Below, piece by piece: positions 25,491-38,671 of a DNA stretch of 64,000 nt. Source of the DNA: Zonotrichia leucophrys gambelii (Eukaryota; Chordata; Aves; Passeriformes; Passerellidae); contig NC_088171.1 of the NCBI RefSeq assembly GCF_028769735.1, positions 60,564,216-60,628,215 on the forward strand, in the 5' to 3' direction. Made by a program: the position numbers and the translations under genes. How positions within the stretch are numbered: position 1 is the first letter of the stretch; each line of letters opens with the position of its first letter. The notes below the pieces were generated by a model that searched no databases, had not been told where the DNA came from, and saw nothing but the letters and a program-made list of their open reading frames with translations.

Positions 25491-26839
25491 CTGCAAAACA
25501 CTGTTTACCCTGAGTCAAGCACTGGCAATTCATTAAAGACTGAGCAGAACTTGGCAATACAGTAGCATCACTAACAGGTGGAACAGAGGATCTGGGACCT
25601 TGATAGGCTGGTGCAAAACAGCATGAAACCTTTGCAAGTCTGAAATTCACTGCTTTTTTTGCTTTATTTCACGTAAAAATGAAATAGCTTGTTGTACAAT
25701 GTTGCTGAGGTGGATATACTTAAATCACTTCTCTGTGCCACGTGGGCTTTGGTGTTGAGTAGAAAAATGCCTCTTTCCAAATCAAACTGGTGTATTATTT
25801 TGGAGTGGAGCTGTAAAAATCAAAGAAGTAATCAAACCATTTCTGCATGCTCTGACTGCAAACAGAAAATGGCAATGTGGCAAAAATAGAGCAAAATCAA
25901 AGACAGAGAAATGCTGAATATTTTGTTGAAAAGCTATTCTGAATAAGCTATGGGTTCTCTTGCAGAGACTTCCAACAGAAATATTTGCCCTTAGGATGTG
26001 GGACTTTGTCAGATGAGCAGCACTGGCTCCCCAGCCCAACATTCAGCAGAAGATTGGAAAGGTAAGGATCAGAAGGAAGATAGAATGAGGATGTGTGAGC
26101 TAGCAGCGCATCTCACGCCTGATAGGGGCTGGCCTCCTGCTGCAGCCACCGTGGGAAATCCCTACCAGCAGTAACAGCGTCCCCAGAACGCTGCACGGGG
26201 AAACAGAGCAGCGAAAAGCCGAGCAGGTGGCAAAAGTAGGGAGACCTGCACTCAGGGATTGGGTGTGGGATCCACCTTCGAGACCCGCAGCAGTGCCGTG
26301 GTCGCCTTTCGGCCCCTGGTACCCAAAGCGGCGGGAGGCAGAGCGAAAGCTCGGCTGCCTCCCCGCTACAGCTTGGCGGCTCGACACCTTCAGACCCTTG
26401 CTGAAGGGCTTCAGACCTGGGAGACCTCTCGCTGCTCTGTCTCCAGGTCGCGTCCATGGAACAGTAAAAGCCCTGTGGGCGCAATGCCGTGGCAGGTGCC
26501 ACCACGGTCCCGCCGGGCGGGGAGGACGGCAGCGGGACCCTGTGCCCAGGGGCTGCGCCTCCCGCTCGCCCCCTCCTCAAGATGGAGACGCGGCATCCCC
26601 TCTCCTTGCCGCCGGCAGGAACCCCTCCGACTCCCTCTAGGGATGGAGCTGGACCGACCCCACCTCCCCGCCCGGGGCCGCCTCGCAGCCCTCCCCGCCG
26701 TGCCCAGGGCTGCCCACAGGTGCGGCCCGCTGCTGCCGCGGCGGCGGGGGGTGCGTGCCCGGCGGGGCTGTGGGCAGCGATCCTGCGCGGAACGCGGCGG
26801 CCGCCCCTCGGCAGCGGCGTGAGGGACGGCGCCTGCTCC

Positions 26840-26849
26840 TGAGTCAGCA
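26840..26849. promoter_or_regulatory. NF-E2/AP-1-type site in the CpG island
   Basis: TGAGTCAGCA fits the extended TGA(G/C)TCAGCA consensus bound by Maf/NF-E2/Nrf heterodimers and contains a full AP-1 core. It sits near the middle of the island, upstream of the candidate first-exon donors. Confidence 0.4.
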
Positions 26850-27177
26850 GCGGCGAGGAGGAGGTGGCGGCACCTCCCAGCCCGGCCCCGCTCCGGCCCC
26901 ACGCCCGCTCCCGGCGCCCAGCACCCGCGGGAGGGAGCGAGGAGGGGCGGCGGGGCGGCGCCGGCTCCCGCCCTCCGCTAGGTAGGGTCGCCAGGAGATG
27001 GGATCGCCGCCGCGGCCTGGGCGAGGGTGGGGAAGGGGCGGAAAGCGCAGCCGGTGCTCCGGGCGAGGCGCTCCGCAGCTGAGCGCTGGGCGGCCGCCCT
27101 CGGCTCCCGGCGGGGCGCAGCCCGAGCTCCGCGGGAAGGAGCTGGGAACGCCGGGCTGGAAGGCTGCGGGACAGCGG

Positions 27178-27188
27178 TAGCGGTGAGC
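27178..27188 (+). other. KIAA0319: Candidate splice donor of non-coding exon 1
   Basis: AGCG followed by gtgagc gives a donor with the exon ending at 27182. A second possible donor is at 26981 (tag then gtaggg). Either could be joined to the acceptor at 38505-38506. The sequence alone does not decide between them, and the transcription start is unknown. Confidence 0.4.
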
Positions 27189-30100
27189 CACCCGGTCTTC
27201 CAGGGAGTTCTCCTTCACTCCTTGACTCCCCCGTCTGCGTGAGGCAAAGTGTGTATTCTGTGCGACCTGTTAGGCCGGGAGCGTGGGGAGATACAACAGT
27301 GGGCTGCTTTAGGGAAATGTGTGTGCGTGTTGGCAGATAGATGCATTTATTTATGTATGAAGGATCAGTTTTGATAGCATATTTCCTAGGTATTCATGTG
27401 CATTTAGCTATGTGAATTCGAGATCAGAAATCATAGCTTTATGTTGTTCTCTGTGTGTTTGTATATATTGATATTTATGTATCCAAGGAATGTAAGAATA
27501 TTGCTCTCACGAAGCTGCCCTCCAGTCTTCTGTCAAAGTGTGTTTTTGTTACAGCCCAGACGTGTATTTATGTGCCTGCTGAGAATGGTGCTAATGTGTA
27601 GTATGTGAAAGGCTTTGTTAGATTGCATTCCGAACAGTAGGACAGAGCTTAAACAGGAGAAAGTGCTATGTGTGATTTTTATATCACTGCAGTTTTGGGT
27701 GTTATCTGCATGATGGTTGCTATACAGAAACATTTCCATCCTTCTCCTGACCCCCTTCAAGCGCCTATTGCAGAATAGTCAGATAGTTGAGGGAACAAAA
27801 TGAAAGGCAAACTGTTTTGCCCTCTATTCCTCCCTTATCTGTTTATACTGCAGGAGCACTCTCATGTTCCTCACACTGACTGCATGACAAGACAGTGCAG
27901 TTGATATATTAAACTCTTTGGGGTAGGTTCTCTCTCTCTTTTTGCCTTTGCAATGTCTTGTAGTTGGAGAGTGATCCTCAGCCACACAATTCTGAGAAAT
28001 GTAAGTATCATGTAAGTGTCCTTGTGTTTTACAAAATTTGACTGTTGCAGTTGGTATTTCACAGTTAAGACATTGTGTTGAGCCAAATTTGAATCTCCAA
28101 AAAACAGAGTTAACAGATAATACTGTCTATACTCATTTTGGTAGCTTAGATGATGGGAGGGGAGCTGCTCAGCATGTTGTAGGTCTGAGTGGTGCAGGTA
28201 AGGTGAGAGTGGTGTGTACAAGCTTCTTGGGCTGATGCTTTTCGCTAAGCACAAGGTAGTGGAGAATGCAGTATAGCCTGGACTTTACATTGTTTAAGAT
28301 AAGTGGAATCATGATCATGGTGGTCTGTCGAGGATGCTGTGCGCAGGGATTGCTTGCCCAGCTTAGTCTTTTCCCCACCATGTCCTTTGGGGAATACTGT
28401 GGTGGAGGGGCTGAAGGAGTACTTCTGAAAACTTCAGATTCCACGGAGAACACATGCAACTATTAATCTGTTTCATCTTCACTAGCTGTGTATCAGTGAG
28501 CTGTAACAAACTGCATGAGTTGACAAAGTTGTGGTGACCTGGAGATGCTGTAGTTTGGTTCAGCTTTGCATTGTGTTGACCTCTCACCACTTTGGTTTTG
28601 GATGCTGTCTGAGCTGGCTGCTAATTTCAGTGGCATGAAGATGGAGGAGTTACCATGGGCAGGTTTCTGAACCTGCTAGTGAAATCTCCATCAGGAATGC
28701 TTTAAAAACAGTTTATTCTCTCTCCTACCCATGTGCAAAGACACAATATCTGTTTCAGGTGGAGTCTTTCTAAACCTTCCCAGCTGTACTTTCTGCAATG
28801 TTGGAAAAGGCTTTCTGTGGGCTTCCACGCATACCAGTGGTACAGATTTGCTTACGGATCTTTCGTTTAGTGTGTGGGAAAGGTTTATATATGCTAGTTT
28901 TGATATGTAAGTATGTGAGGTACTAAATGTATATCCTTAATGGAAAACCAGTGATTAAAGGTAGAGCTGTGAACAAGTGCTGCATATCCAGCAGTCTCCA
29001 ATTTCAGGACAGTGGAGAAGGCAAAAACCATTGTAATGGATATTGTACCCATAGGGAGAAATCTTTCCTACTGTCAGGCTGTTAGCTTTCAATTTCTGCC
29101 ACAAGGTACCTTTCTGTACAAATTTATAATCTAATTTAACAGCAGATATAGTTGCTTTCCCATTTAAGCATCTAATCTCTTCCCGAATGATGCCAGGGTA
29201 TGACCACTGAGTATTTTTCAGGATGATGTGATTTTTTACTGAGCAGATTGGAATTGAGTTAGTCCAGTTGGTGATAATATAAATGTTGTAAGGCTAATGC
29301 CAGTTTTCAGGCTAGTTAACCTTGATGAAGAGACAGTTCAAAGGTTATTTCCTATCATAATGTATTTTCTTTGATAAATCTGTTCTCTGTACAGTTTGTT
29401 AATTACTTTGCATGTTGCAAGGAGTTCCCCTCATAAAATACAGATGGATTTTAGAGAAGTAAAATGTACTCAGTTATCTGAGATTGGGCTCCAGAAGTTT
29501 GCATCTGAGGGAAGCCTGTGTGTGCACATGTTCTTTAGCTGTTTATTACAAGCAAGTGATTTCTTGAACAGGAGAGTTAATTAAATTTCTGTAAAGTTGT
29601 GTATTGAGGTCAAAACCTGATTTTTTTCATTGTCTTTCCCTGTATCTCTGCATTTTTTTGCCACGCTGCTTCCTCTTTCCACAGACTGGACTGATTTCAC
29701 AACACATGGGCTACCATTTTCAATTATGGAAACTGGATGGCACATTGTATGAGGTTTGAGCCTAAAGATGTTCAAATTGCAGTTTTGTTTTCTCTGGCCT
29801 AGCTTATTTTACAAAAGTCATGAGAATTTAATTACCTTCTGGTAATCAGTTCTTCTCTGGTTGAAATCAATGAGTGGCTTAAAGGCTACATAAGTGAAAA
29901 AAATCTTTCAGACGAGATTTTTCTCTACAGGGCAGCAGACTAACAATGGGCATAAAAACTTGCCTTTTTCATGTGGGTCAAAAGACTTCCCCATGTCTAG
30001 AAATAGATTTGCAGCATCCAACTGCTCTAAAGCTCTTTTCTTGAAGGTGATAAAATAATGAGACAAATGGAGAGAATGTTTGTGTACTTGATCTGAAAGA

Positions 30101-31912
30101 CTGGGGCTTTTCTGGCTATCTGCTGCTGTATCCATGCCCCTTATGCAAGCTTTTTTCCTTCAGTGTGTGTTATTTTATCTCAGGCAGTCACTAAGTTCAG
30201 TACTCTAATCTCAGAAATGGTTAATTAATTTAGTTGATGTTAATACTTATATTTCTTGATCCAGTCTCTGCCAATCAATCTGTATAGAGCTTGGAAAGCT
30301 TTCATAAATCAGCTGCACCTCTAAGTCTGGTTTTATCACACCATAGCATGATACAAAAAACATTACCTAACATCCTAGTACATTCATTTGACTTCAAGTG
30401 TCAGACTGTCATTTCTCCTACTGTATGGTGCTTTGTTCATTAATGAAGGTAGTATTTATCACCTGAAGGCCATAAATCAAAAAGCTTGAATCTCCTGCAA
30501 GGGAAGTGGGTTCAGAGAACTTCTACAGTAAAACTTTAATTTTACTGCAGTAGTTTTGCATTGTCTTGCTTCACAGTGTTTGCCTTGTGAGTGCTATTAG
30601 TACTGGAGTGTCAAAGTAAAATGTAGTCATTAATTTAAGTGCAACAAATTGCACTAGACAGTAACATAGATGTTTTTGCAACTCTTTCTGTAGCTAGTGT
30701 TGCTTTGGCTGAGGTTACAACTTGGGTTTTTTTGAGACATCCTCATGTTTTATGTGACAGCTGTCCTCTACATTTCAGAGATAGAAAGTGTCTGCCATTT
30801 CCTTTGAAGTGTGATCATCTCTGTATTCAGCACTTCTGAGATCAGTGTCTGGGGTTCCTGCATAGTATGTTTGAAAATTTGGCCACCAGTCTGCAAATAC
30901 TAGTTTGATGCTTAGGTAGAGATCATGTTACAAGAAGAGTAATTTTTCTTTTTTGATTTTTTTTTTAAGTATTAGATACTAAATATCAGAATTATCAATT
31001 GCAACAGTTGAAGTTATCATAAATCCTAGCACTGATTTAAATGTGGTCATGACTTTGCCCCATGAAGTTTTTCTTAAAAAAAAATGGCAATATTTAAAGT
31101 CTTGACCAATCTATGAAAACCATGAATCTTGTGGGTTTAAACTGTGGGATTTTTCTCTTCGGTAGAGAGAGGGTTTTTTCCCTACTGAAGACTGAGACTT
31201 TTTCAGTAATTGCTGTAGTTCAGGAAATGGCACTTTAAGAAAATTTGTCAAAATCCTAAGAACTGCAATTTAATAATGGCATTTTGAATCAATTAATTTT
31301 TCCTTTTAATTTGAGGATGTAGAATGTAAGTGGAAAAAAATTGCTCTTAGTTGCAGCTCAATGCTATAGCAAAGCTTTTCATAGTTTTAATATAGTCATT
31401 TTTGACCTCGAGCAAGTGCAAAATAAATACATTCTTGTGTTCTCTGCAATTATGTGATCCAGATTAAACTATCCATGGGAGAATCTTTCTTGCACTTCTC
31501 CTTTTCATTTCCTCAAGTTTCTCCAGAAGCATCAGCTTGCGCTCGCAAATTGTCCCTGAGCTGCACAGAGATGCCTCAGTACCAAGCTGGAGCCTGCTGT
31601 GCAGTGCAGCCTGCTGTGTGTAATTGCTTTCTGCCAGAACGGCAATGAAGGAACCAGTCAGTCGACTGAGACCACACAACTTTGTCACACAGGCCTTCAG
31701 TCACCAGTTGGGCAGCAGCAAATTTGGATTCTGCAAACTAAAGAAGATTTCTACCACCTTCTCTGCAGTTGTACATGTCTTTTTGCAGGCAGTTTGCTAA
31801 ATCTGATTTTGCTTTTTCCATCCAAAGCTCAAAAGCGATGTTATGTACACCCATTGAATAGTTTTCTTCTGTCACCTGTTTTCCTGTTGGGAAAAAAGTA
31901 TTTCAGTACTAG

Positions 31913-31914
<2 letters not shown>

Positions 31915-31965
<51 letters not shown>
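31915..31965. repeat. (GATA)n microsatellite, about 12.75 units
   Basis: An uninterrupted run of GATA over 51 bases, likely length-polymorphic. Confidence 0.97.
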
Positions 31966-34900
31966 TCATTCTGAACTACTCTTAGTGAAAGGCTAATGAC
32001 AGGCTAGATGAAAATCCAGAGAATTATGCAAGGTTGCTTTACCTCTGCTGTGGAGGCACAAGATACCATCTTGTTCCTTCAAGCTCTTCCTTTATGGGTC
32101 TCACTTAATTTTCATCGTGGAGTACATATTTGAAGATTGCCTCACTTATCAGTTCTCTCTGTCCTCTATGTCCTTGTGAAAGTGGAAAACAAATGGAAAC
32201 TGACTATAATGGTATAGAGGAGCTGTCCAACAGTTTGACTGCCTTCTGAAGAGAGGTATTTTGATGTGTCTGGCCTGTTGAGGGGAGAGAAAGGCTCTCA
32301 GATGTTAACTGATCTCACTCTGTGCTAATAATTTTCCTAAGGGTTAGTTTTTGATTAGCCTTCCCTCCTTGCTGGGCTGTTTGACCTCAGGGCTATGCAA
32401 ATGTCTGTATTGAAGATTAAGTAGTAACAATCGTGAAACATGTCAGTCCTGACACTCATTATGGTGTTTTTGTACCTTAGCAGAGTAGCTCCACCATTCA
32501 TTGGTGGGTTCAGAATATTTCCTTCCTTGTCAATAGCTCTTCACCCCATATACCCCTGCTAACCCTCTCAGCTTTAGCATTTCCTCTATTGTTTGCACTC
32601 TCCACCCCAGTTGTAATGAGGGAAATCTTGTAGCAGGTTTCCTGTGATCTTGTATAATAAAATTGCTCCTTCTGTGCAGGACTGCTCTTTTCTCTTTGTC
32701 TGGCTGTTTGGTGTCACTTAGCACCAAAGAGCTGTGGTTACCAGTGGAGCTATTTGAGCACATATCCAATCCAGCTGAACATGGGAGAACATATTCAGCT
32801 ATTCAGTTTGTTGTTCTATCACCATTACCTTGCTGTTTGTGTCCTGGACCTGACTGAGGAAATTGATTCATAGTTGGGATGTAATACCAACCTAATGTCA
32901 GCCTTCACTAAGACCTGTGGGAGACCCTGTTAATAAAGCAGAGAGACATTTGCAATTATAGTTATATCCTGCAGCTGCAATAACATTCCATCAGAAGTCA
33001 TGGTTTTGTTTTCAAGTATAGGTACAATAGTTAGCAAATGGTGTGAGAGGAAGGTGACTTTGCACAGGTCATAAGCATTGATGACTCTGCAATACCTTCC
33101 ACATCTGCTGAAGGGCTTGAAAATTATCTCCTTTATTTAGATGCCTAACTTGTGGCAGTTTTGATGATGTGTGTTCAGGCAACGCATGTTATTGTTAGAA
33201 ATCCTAATGGCTGCATATGTCCTGAGTATTTCTCTCTGTTACTAGGGACAATTGCTACTGGCATGAAGTTTAATTTTCTTTCCTTCTGCAGTATTTATGC
33301 AATGGTAATGCTCAGCTATTAAGTAACTGTCTCAGGTACTAATGCAGGTACCATAACTTATAAAATAACTAATTTTAATTCTTCATGAGAGGTGGATTTC
33401 CTGAAGGATTGTTTTGTACTACATTTAATAGAAAGGCTGACAAATATGTGTGTATGTGTGTGTGTTTACGCATATAGACACTTTCATTAAGTGTGGTTAT
33501 ATGTTCATGTACTTAGCCAGGCTGCTTTATAAAGGAAATGCTGTCAGTTCAAAACTAGGGATTTGCTTTACTGTGGCTTGAGTTTTGGATGCTGTTTCAG
33601 TATTTCTTTTGGCATGTTCCCTAGCTGTGCTGGTGACCAGAAGGGCAAGGAGGCAAGGACCTCCTGTCTGCCTTTCTCACTGATGCCAGTGTGGCTGGAC
33701 CCAGTGTTCAGGCCCCTCATTCTCCTGGAGGTTTCTGCTGCCAGGCAGTGCTCTCTGACTGCCTTCATGGCACCATTTGTCCCTGTCTCTGATTTTGTTG
33801 GCATGCAGGGATTCTGCTACACCTTCTGAGGAGCACCAGCATACTACCTTATGCTCTGTTTGCAGTTCCACAGCTGAAGGATTTGAATGTATTCCCAGAC
33901 ACAGGTAATTCAGTCTGTACACGTTCTTACTGCTAATGGCCCTGGCCTAATTATGTGTAGGAAATGGCAATATAGTTCTGCTTGGCTGACCCTTTTCTCT
34001 CTCTATGGGAGAAAATTACTTGAGTCTGCCTTAAAGTTAAGGTGAACCAAAATGCAGAGTGAGATTTGACGTGGAGGAGAAGAGGAATATGGAGAAAATT
34101 CCTTTCCATGGAAATCTGTTGTAGTTCATGTGTTAGCTAATAAAAGATGTGGTCCTGATCAGCAGCTGCGAATGTTTAAAAGGTCATGGAGTCAAAATGT
34201 TTGTATAGAGGGATCAGTTCAGACTTTTCTCTTATCCTGTTGCATTGAGCACTGTCAAAAGCTGCCAGCTGGAACAGAAAAACACAGTTTTCAGAGTAAG
34301 GCAGTATATGTATAATACATACCTGTTTTGACCATACCAGCTGCTCAAGGTTGCCATCCCTTTTCTAGCTAAGAGTGCAAGTCAGACTTGAACTTTTAAG
34401 AGCCAAGAAATGCCAAAGTAATTACCAGCAATGCTATCTGCTTGTGTTGCTGTAAAAATAACAGGCTTTGTGTTATCTGTGAAGGATAGAGATTCAGCTA
34501 GCAAAATAATCTTGTGGCCTTAGTTATTTTTAATTGCTGGGATCTCAGGGCTGGCCACCTTAAATTTTAATATGTCTTGTGTTTGTGTGATGAAACTTGC
34601 ACTTGTGTGGAACAGAAAAGTATCATGGGGAAGATAAGAGGAGCATTGCAAGCACACACTGCAGCACTGTTTGCTGTTTTAACAGTTTAAGAAGGCACAC
34701 AGTGTCTGGTAGCTTTGTTCTCATCTGTGGGTCAGAAGCTGTGCACTGAATTGTGACTGGGTGTGCTTTGTGTCTGAGCTTGATCCTAATATCAGGAAGC
34801 ACAAGCTAGTGCTGCAGTGAATGTGAGCTCTTTTATTATGTGGAAATTAAACATCAATAGATGTGGAGCCACAATGGAGCATGGGAGGACACAGTGCTGC

Positions 34901-35023
34901 TTTTGTGCATTCACTGTATCCTCACATGGTGTGTCCCATCAGGATTCAGTGAAGATTGTACATGTGGTCCAAAGGCTAGCATTTTGCAGCTTTGTTAAGT
35001 CATGTTTTCTTAATATAAATTGA

Positions 35024-35133
35024 AAAAAAAGCCAAAACAAACAAACAAAAAAACCCTAAAAATTCACAAACAAACAACTACAACATAAACCAAACAAAAT
35101 CCAAACAAACAAACAAAAACCCAAAACAACCAG
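35024..35133. repeat. CAAA-rich low-complexity block
   Basis: Repeated AAAC and AAACAAAC units with interruptions span about 110 bases. This may be a decayed A-rich retroelement tail or a simple repeat. Confidence 0.8.
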
Positions 35134-36049
35134 CCAAATCCATGCCCATTTGCTTCAGGAACTTTTGTTTCTGAACCTGGGACAAGTAACATTGAAAAAG
35201 TCAGATAATTTGCACCATTTCTCAGTGTTTTTCTTAGTGTTGCTAAAATGTGGACTCTCATGTCAGTGTTGCTATTATGTGGACTCCTCAGGAAACTGTT
35301 CTATGGTAAAAAGAAGCTGCTACTTGTCTCTTTTTAGTGGCAGTGAGATTGTAGAGTTGGCCTTGCAGAGGAAAAGGCCTGTAAAATAAATAAAATATTT
35401 TTCTGCCTCTGGTTGTGGTTAATTTTTACCTTGTGATGTTTTGATACCAAGCCTGATGCATTTTTCCTTAGGCTAAAGAACTAAAAGTCTCTCTTAGGCA
35501 TCTGGTCCATTTGGCTGCTTCTGGGAATGGGTGAAGGTTACAGCAAATGCACAGTTTCTCAAAAACCTTTATCTGCAGTAGTAAGTTCTTCTGCAAATTT
35601 TTTTTTTTTTTTTTTTTGTGGCTAACAACTTTTCCAAGTCTAGAAGGATTTCCATAGAAACAAGAAAAAGACTGTATGTGAAATTGTGATCTTACCATAA
35701 TAATCTCTTCTCTCCCTCAAGGATGAAGTACTTGGGGTTTGTGCTAATAAGATGGGGATATTTAGTAGGAACATAGCATAATTCTGCTACTGTGTTTTTT
35801 TCTCAAAATCCACAGGAACATTTCAAAAACCACTGAAAGATGAAGCCTGTAAAAATTATATGCTCTGTACATCTCTTTGGTTTAGTTTGAGTGTCTGAAA
35901 TAAAGCACCAAATAAAAATAATCACTTTGAGTAATGTGTTAGCATAAATGTACATGGGCAAGTGTATGCTGCTGCATTCAGCTTAAGGAAAGGCTAAAGA
36001 AGTCATCTCTCTTCATCTGAAGATCCCTGTCTGCAAAACTAAGGTCTGG

Positions 36050-36246
36050 ATAAATAGACTTTCTCACGGTGAGGGTGACCATATACTGGCAGATTGTCCA
36101 GGAAGGTTGTGGAGTCTCCATCCTCAGAGGTACTGGATCTGTCTGGACGTGGTCCTTGGAAGCCAACTCCAGGCTACCCCACTTGAGCTGAGGGGTGTGG
36201 ATAAAGTATCTTACAGAAGTCCCTTCTAACCTCAACCATTCTGTGC
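36050..36246 (+). mobile_element. CR1 LINE 3'-end fragment
   Basis: It contains the sense CR1 blocks 'ttgtggagtctccatcc', 'gtctggacgtggtcct' and a 'cccttctaacctcaaccattctgtg' end. It may extend left to about 35980. Confidence 0.9.
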
Positions 36247-38506
36247 ATGGGTTGTGTTAATCTCCATAGTGTATTTCAGCATGAAATTAAGCAATTCCAT
36301 TTGCTTCACCTTTGCAGTGAAATCAAAATACAAGGCTTCATGTTGTGGGACCTTCAGGACTGACACTTTCCCTCTTGTGCAAAAGTGCTCATTTCTCTTC
36401 AGTTGCCAGTGATCCTGTACCCTGACCCTGCTCAGTGGCTATTTCAGTGGCTGCATAAGTGGATCATTTAGAATGACTTGGCTTAAAGAAAATAAGAACT
36501 TTTGGTCTTTTGTCTGCTACAAAACTGAATAAGGCTATAGTTGATGGAAGGTCAGAGGAGCAATTAGGTAATGTAAGAAAGCAAAAAATGGCCCTGTTGC
36601 TGAAAATTTTGTATCAGAGAAGTAGTACCTGGAAGCATCCAGACAACCTTTTGCTCTTTCTCAGGTCAAGCCTTACTAAATTTGCTACAGAGGAGCACAG
36701 CTCCTCTGGCAGGAATTGCTTCCTGAGAGAACATCTAACTACAGATATTAAAATAGCATCATCTTAGAAGCAGTATAATGTGTGTTTGTTTGGTATTTTG
36801 TTGTTTTGGGTTTGTTAATTTGGGTTTTTTGTGATCAGAGATAATTTTTCTAATTGTGCAGCATAGGAATAGTTTGGGAGACCAGCTTACTCCTCACTAA
36901 GGCAGCTGCCTTAAGAAGGGGATTTTGTTTTATGTTGGATAGAACAAAACAAGAAGTCAAGGATCAGGCTTTTGGAAAGTTAGTAAGAGTAAGAATAATG
37001 CAATGTCTAATATCAGACTTCATTATTTGGAGATACTTACTGTGACATGGGATTTCTGATTTAGTGAAGCAATGTAGAGTATGCTGAAATCACAATGCAA
37101 AATCCATTATATTTGGCAAAATGTAGCAGTGGCAATATGCAGTTTTATCTGAATACCAATGTGATTCCCTTCACTGATTTCTATAATCCCAGCATCACAG
37201 CATCTTCTGTCAGTAGAATGGGACATGTGAGTTGGAGCTAGCTCAGGCCCATTGCTGTCTTTTAAATTTTTTTGTTTGTTGTTTAGTTTTTAAACTCTCT
37301 ATTCGGTTAAGCGACCTTTTCTTGTTCACTTGGCTTGTGCTGGTCCAGCTTCCTCAGGGAGGCAGCCATACTCTTTAGTGAACTAACTGGGGGAAATATT
37401 TATTCCATCAGTTGATCCACTCAGCGTTTGATAGAACTCCTAACATCTAAAAAAACATCTGGTCCCTTTCGTCTTGAGATAAATACATGTCTTGCTTTGC
37501 AAAAGCAGTGGTCAGTCACAGAAGTGCAAGTTACAGATCAGAGTCCAGTTGTTTGTGTGACTTAGAGACATGCCACCTATAAAGGATCCCTTTTCAGAGA
37601 GCAAAAGTCCAACTACTGAGTTTCTAGGGTTTCTAATCTAGTTCAGTCAGCCCTGGCTTGTCTAAGTAACTTATTTTTCCTTTTCCAAGGGAAAAAACCT
37701 AGGCGGTTTTTCATCATATAAAATTGTGTGGCAAGGAACCTGCCAAGAGCAGCCAGTTAGCAGCATTTCTATCACATGTAGATAGAGGCAGCTGAAATAT
37801 GAAAGTCATGTAATGAATGTGCGCTACTCTGCCTTGGAAAGGGCTATTCACTGAAAAAAACACTACCTGTGTTTTCATTTACAGAAGTGTTTCTTGGTCA
37901 AGCATCCTTTTAGGATCCTTTATGTGGGGGGAGTTTGGCTAAACTGGTTTTTTTGTTGCATGAGTCTTGCATGAGTAATGTTGCTTTGAACAATTCATTC
38001 CTTACATCTGTTTGTTGCTCAGGATACCTTACTTGGAGAATTTAGTGTCCTGACAAGGAATGTCTACCTAGAAATTGTGCTTGCGTTGCCTTGATAGCTG
38101 GGAAAGAATAGCTTGAGCACTAAAAGGTGACTTAACACTGCATGGATTTTAGCATGGAGAATGCTGTCTGTGATTCCTTGGTTAAAAGTACCTGCTAGTT
38201 TGAAGTCACAGCTAAACCAGGGTCTGGATAACTGCAGACAGAGCATTTGCGGGGTTTCAGGTACTGGAGGCCAAGAGTGCAAATATTTCTGAGGTGTTTC
38301 TGTGTATCTAGAGAAAAAGATTTCCAGGTGGGTAACTTGTTCTGTATCTTCAGCATGCCTGATCTACTATGTCATCCATCAAGAAGTCAGGAAGTAATGA
38401 TAAAGCCTGCATGTCACCTGTCTATTGTCTTTAACTGTGACATTCTAATTAATTCTAATTCTTATGCTCACATCTGACCTAATTTTTCCTGTGCTGTCTG
38501 TTTCAG

Positions 38507-38671
38507 TGCTTAATGGCCACAGCAGAGCACTAAACAGTATTAGAAAAAAATCCCAGCATTAAGACCTATATCTCCCACACCACTGGCTGAAAAAGCGGCT
38601 GTCACTGCCTTCCTGGTGCAGCATGGCATTTGGACCTGGTGTACTCTGCCTGTTCCTGTGGACAATAACAG
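38507..38671 (+). other. KIAA0319: KIAA0319 exon 2: end of 5' UTR and signal-peptide codons
   Basis: The acceptor is a pyrimidine-rich tract ending in cag at 38504-38506, and the donor is G then gtagga at 38671/38672. The exon has 116 nt of 5' UTR (with a short upstream ORF) and 49 nt of coding sequence, ending in phase 1. The intron acceptor at 47303 restores the frame. Confidence 0.85.
38513..38533 (+). promoter_or_regulatory. KIAA0319: Upstream ORF in the 5' UTR (6 codons plus stop)
   Basis: An ATG with T at -3 and G at +4 (moderate context) is followed by five codons and TAA at 38531-38533, 89 bases before the main ATG. The main ATG has the stronger A(-3)/G(+4) context, so the uORF may only dampen translation. 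Confidence 0.5.

Larger units (their letters stand above)
20455..26099. other. Intergenic spacer upstream of the CpG island
   Basis: A GC-richer stretch at 20460-20880 is of unknown nature. The rest is AT-rich, apart from the exon-like stretch at 24346-24541 and the hairpin at 25455-25490. The neighbouring mammalian gene TDP2 was looked for by motif memory and not seen. Confidence 0.5.
26100..27250 (+). promoter_or_regulatory. KIAA0319: CpG-island promoter, probably of KIAA0319
   Basis: This is the only long GC-rich, CpG-dense block in the window, with the densest part at 26480-27190. It has GC-box-like GGGCGG runs (for example 26943-26960) and no TATA box. It lies 11.3 kb upstream of the exon that carries the start codon, as expected for a spliced non-coding first exon. 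Many frames are open on both strands because stop codons are rare in such GC-rich DNA. None resembles a known protein. Bidirectional transcription is possible but not shown. Confidence 0.7.
27183..38506 (+). other. KIAA0319: Intron 1 of KIAA0319 (inferred)
   Basis: About 11.3 kb lie between the CpG island and the first coding exon. No other exon is recognised. The intron holds the GATA microsatellite, a CAAA-rich low-complexity block, a T tract at 35598-35617 and a CR1 tail, listed separately. The remainder is plain AT-rich sequence. Confidence 0.55.

Noticed and set aside
26113..27218. Several open frames of 60-187 codons on both strands in the GC-rich block
   Set aside because: They overlap in all frames, have skewed Arg/Gly/Pro/Ala composition typical of CpG islands, and match no domain.
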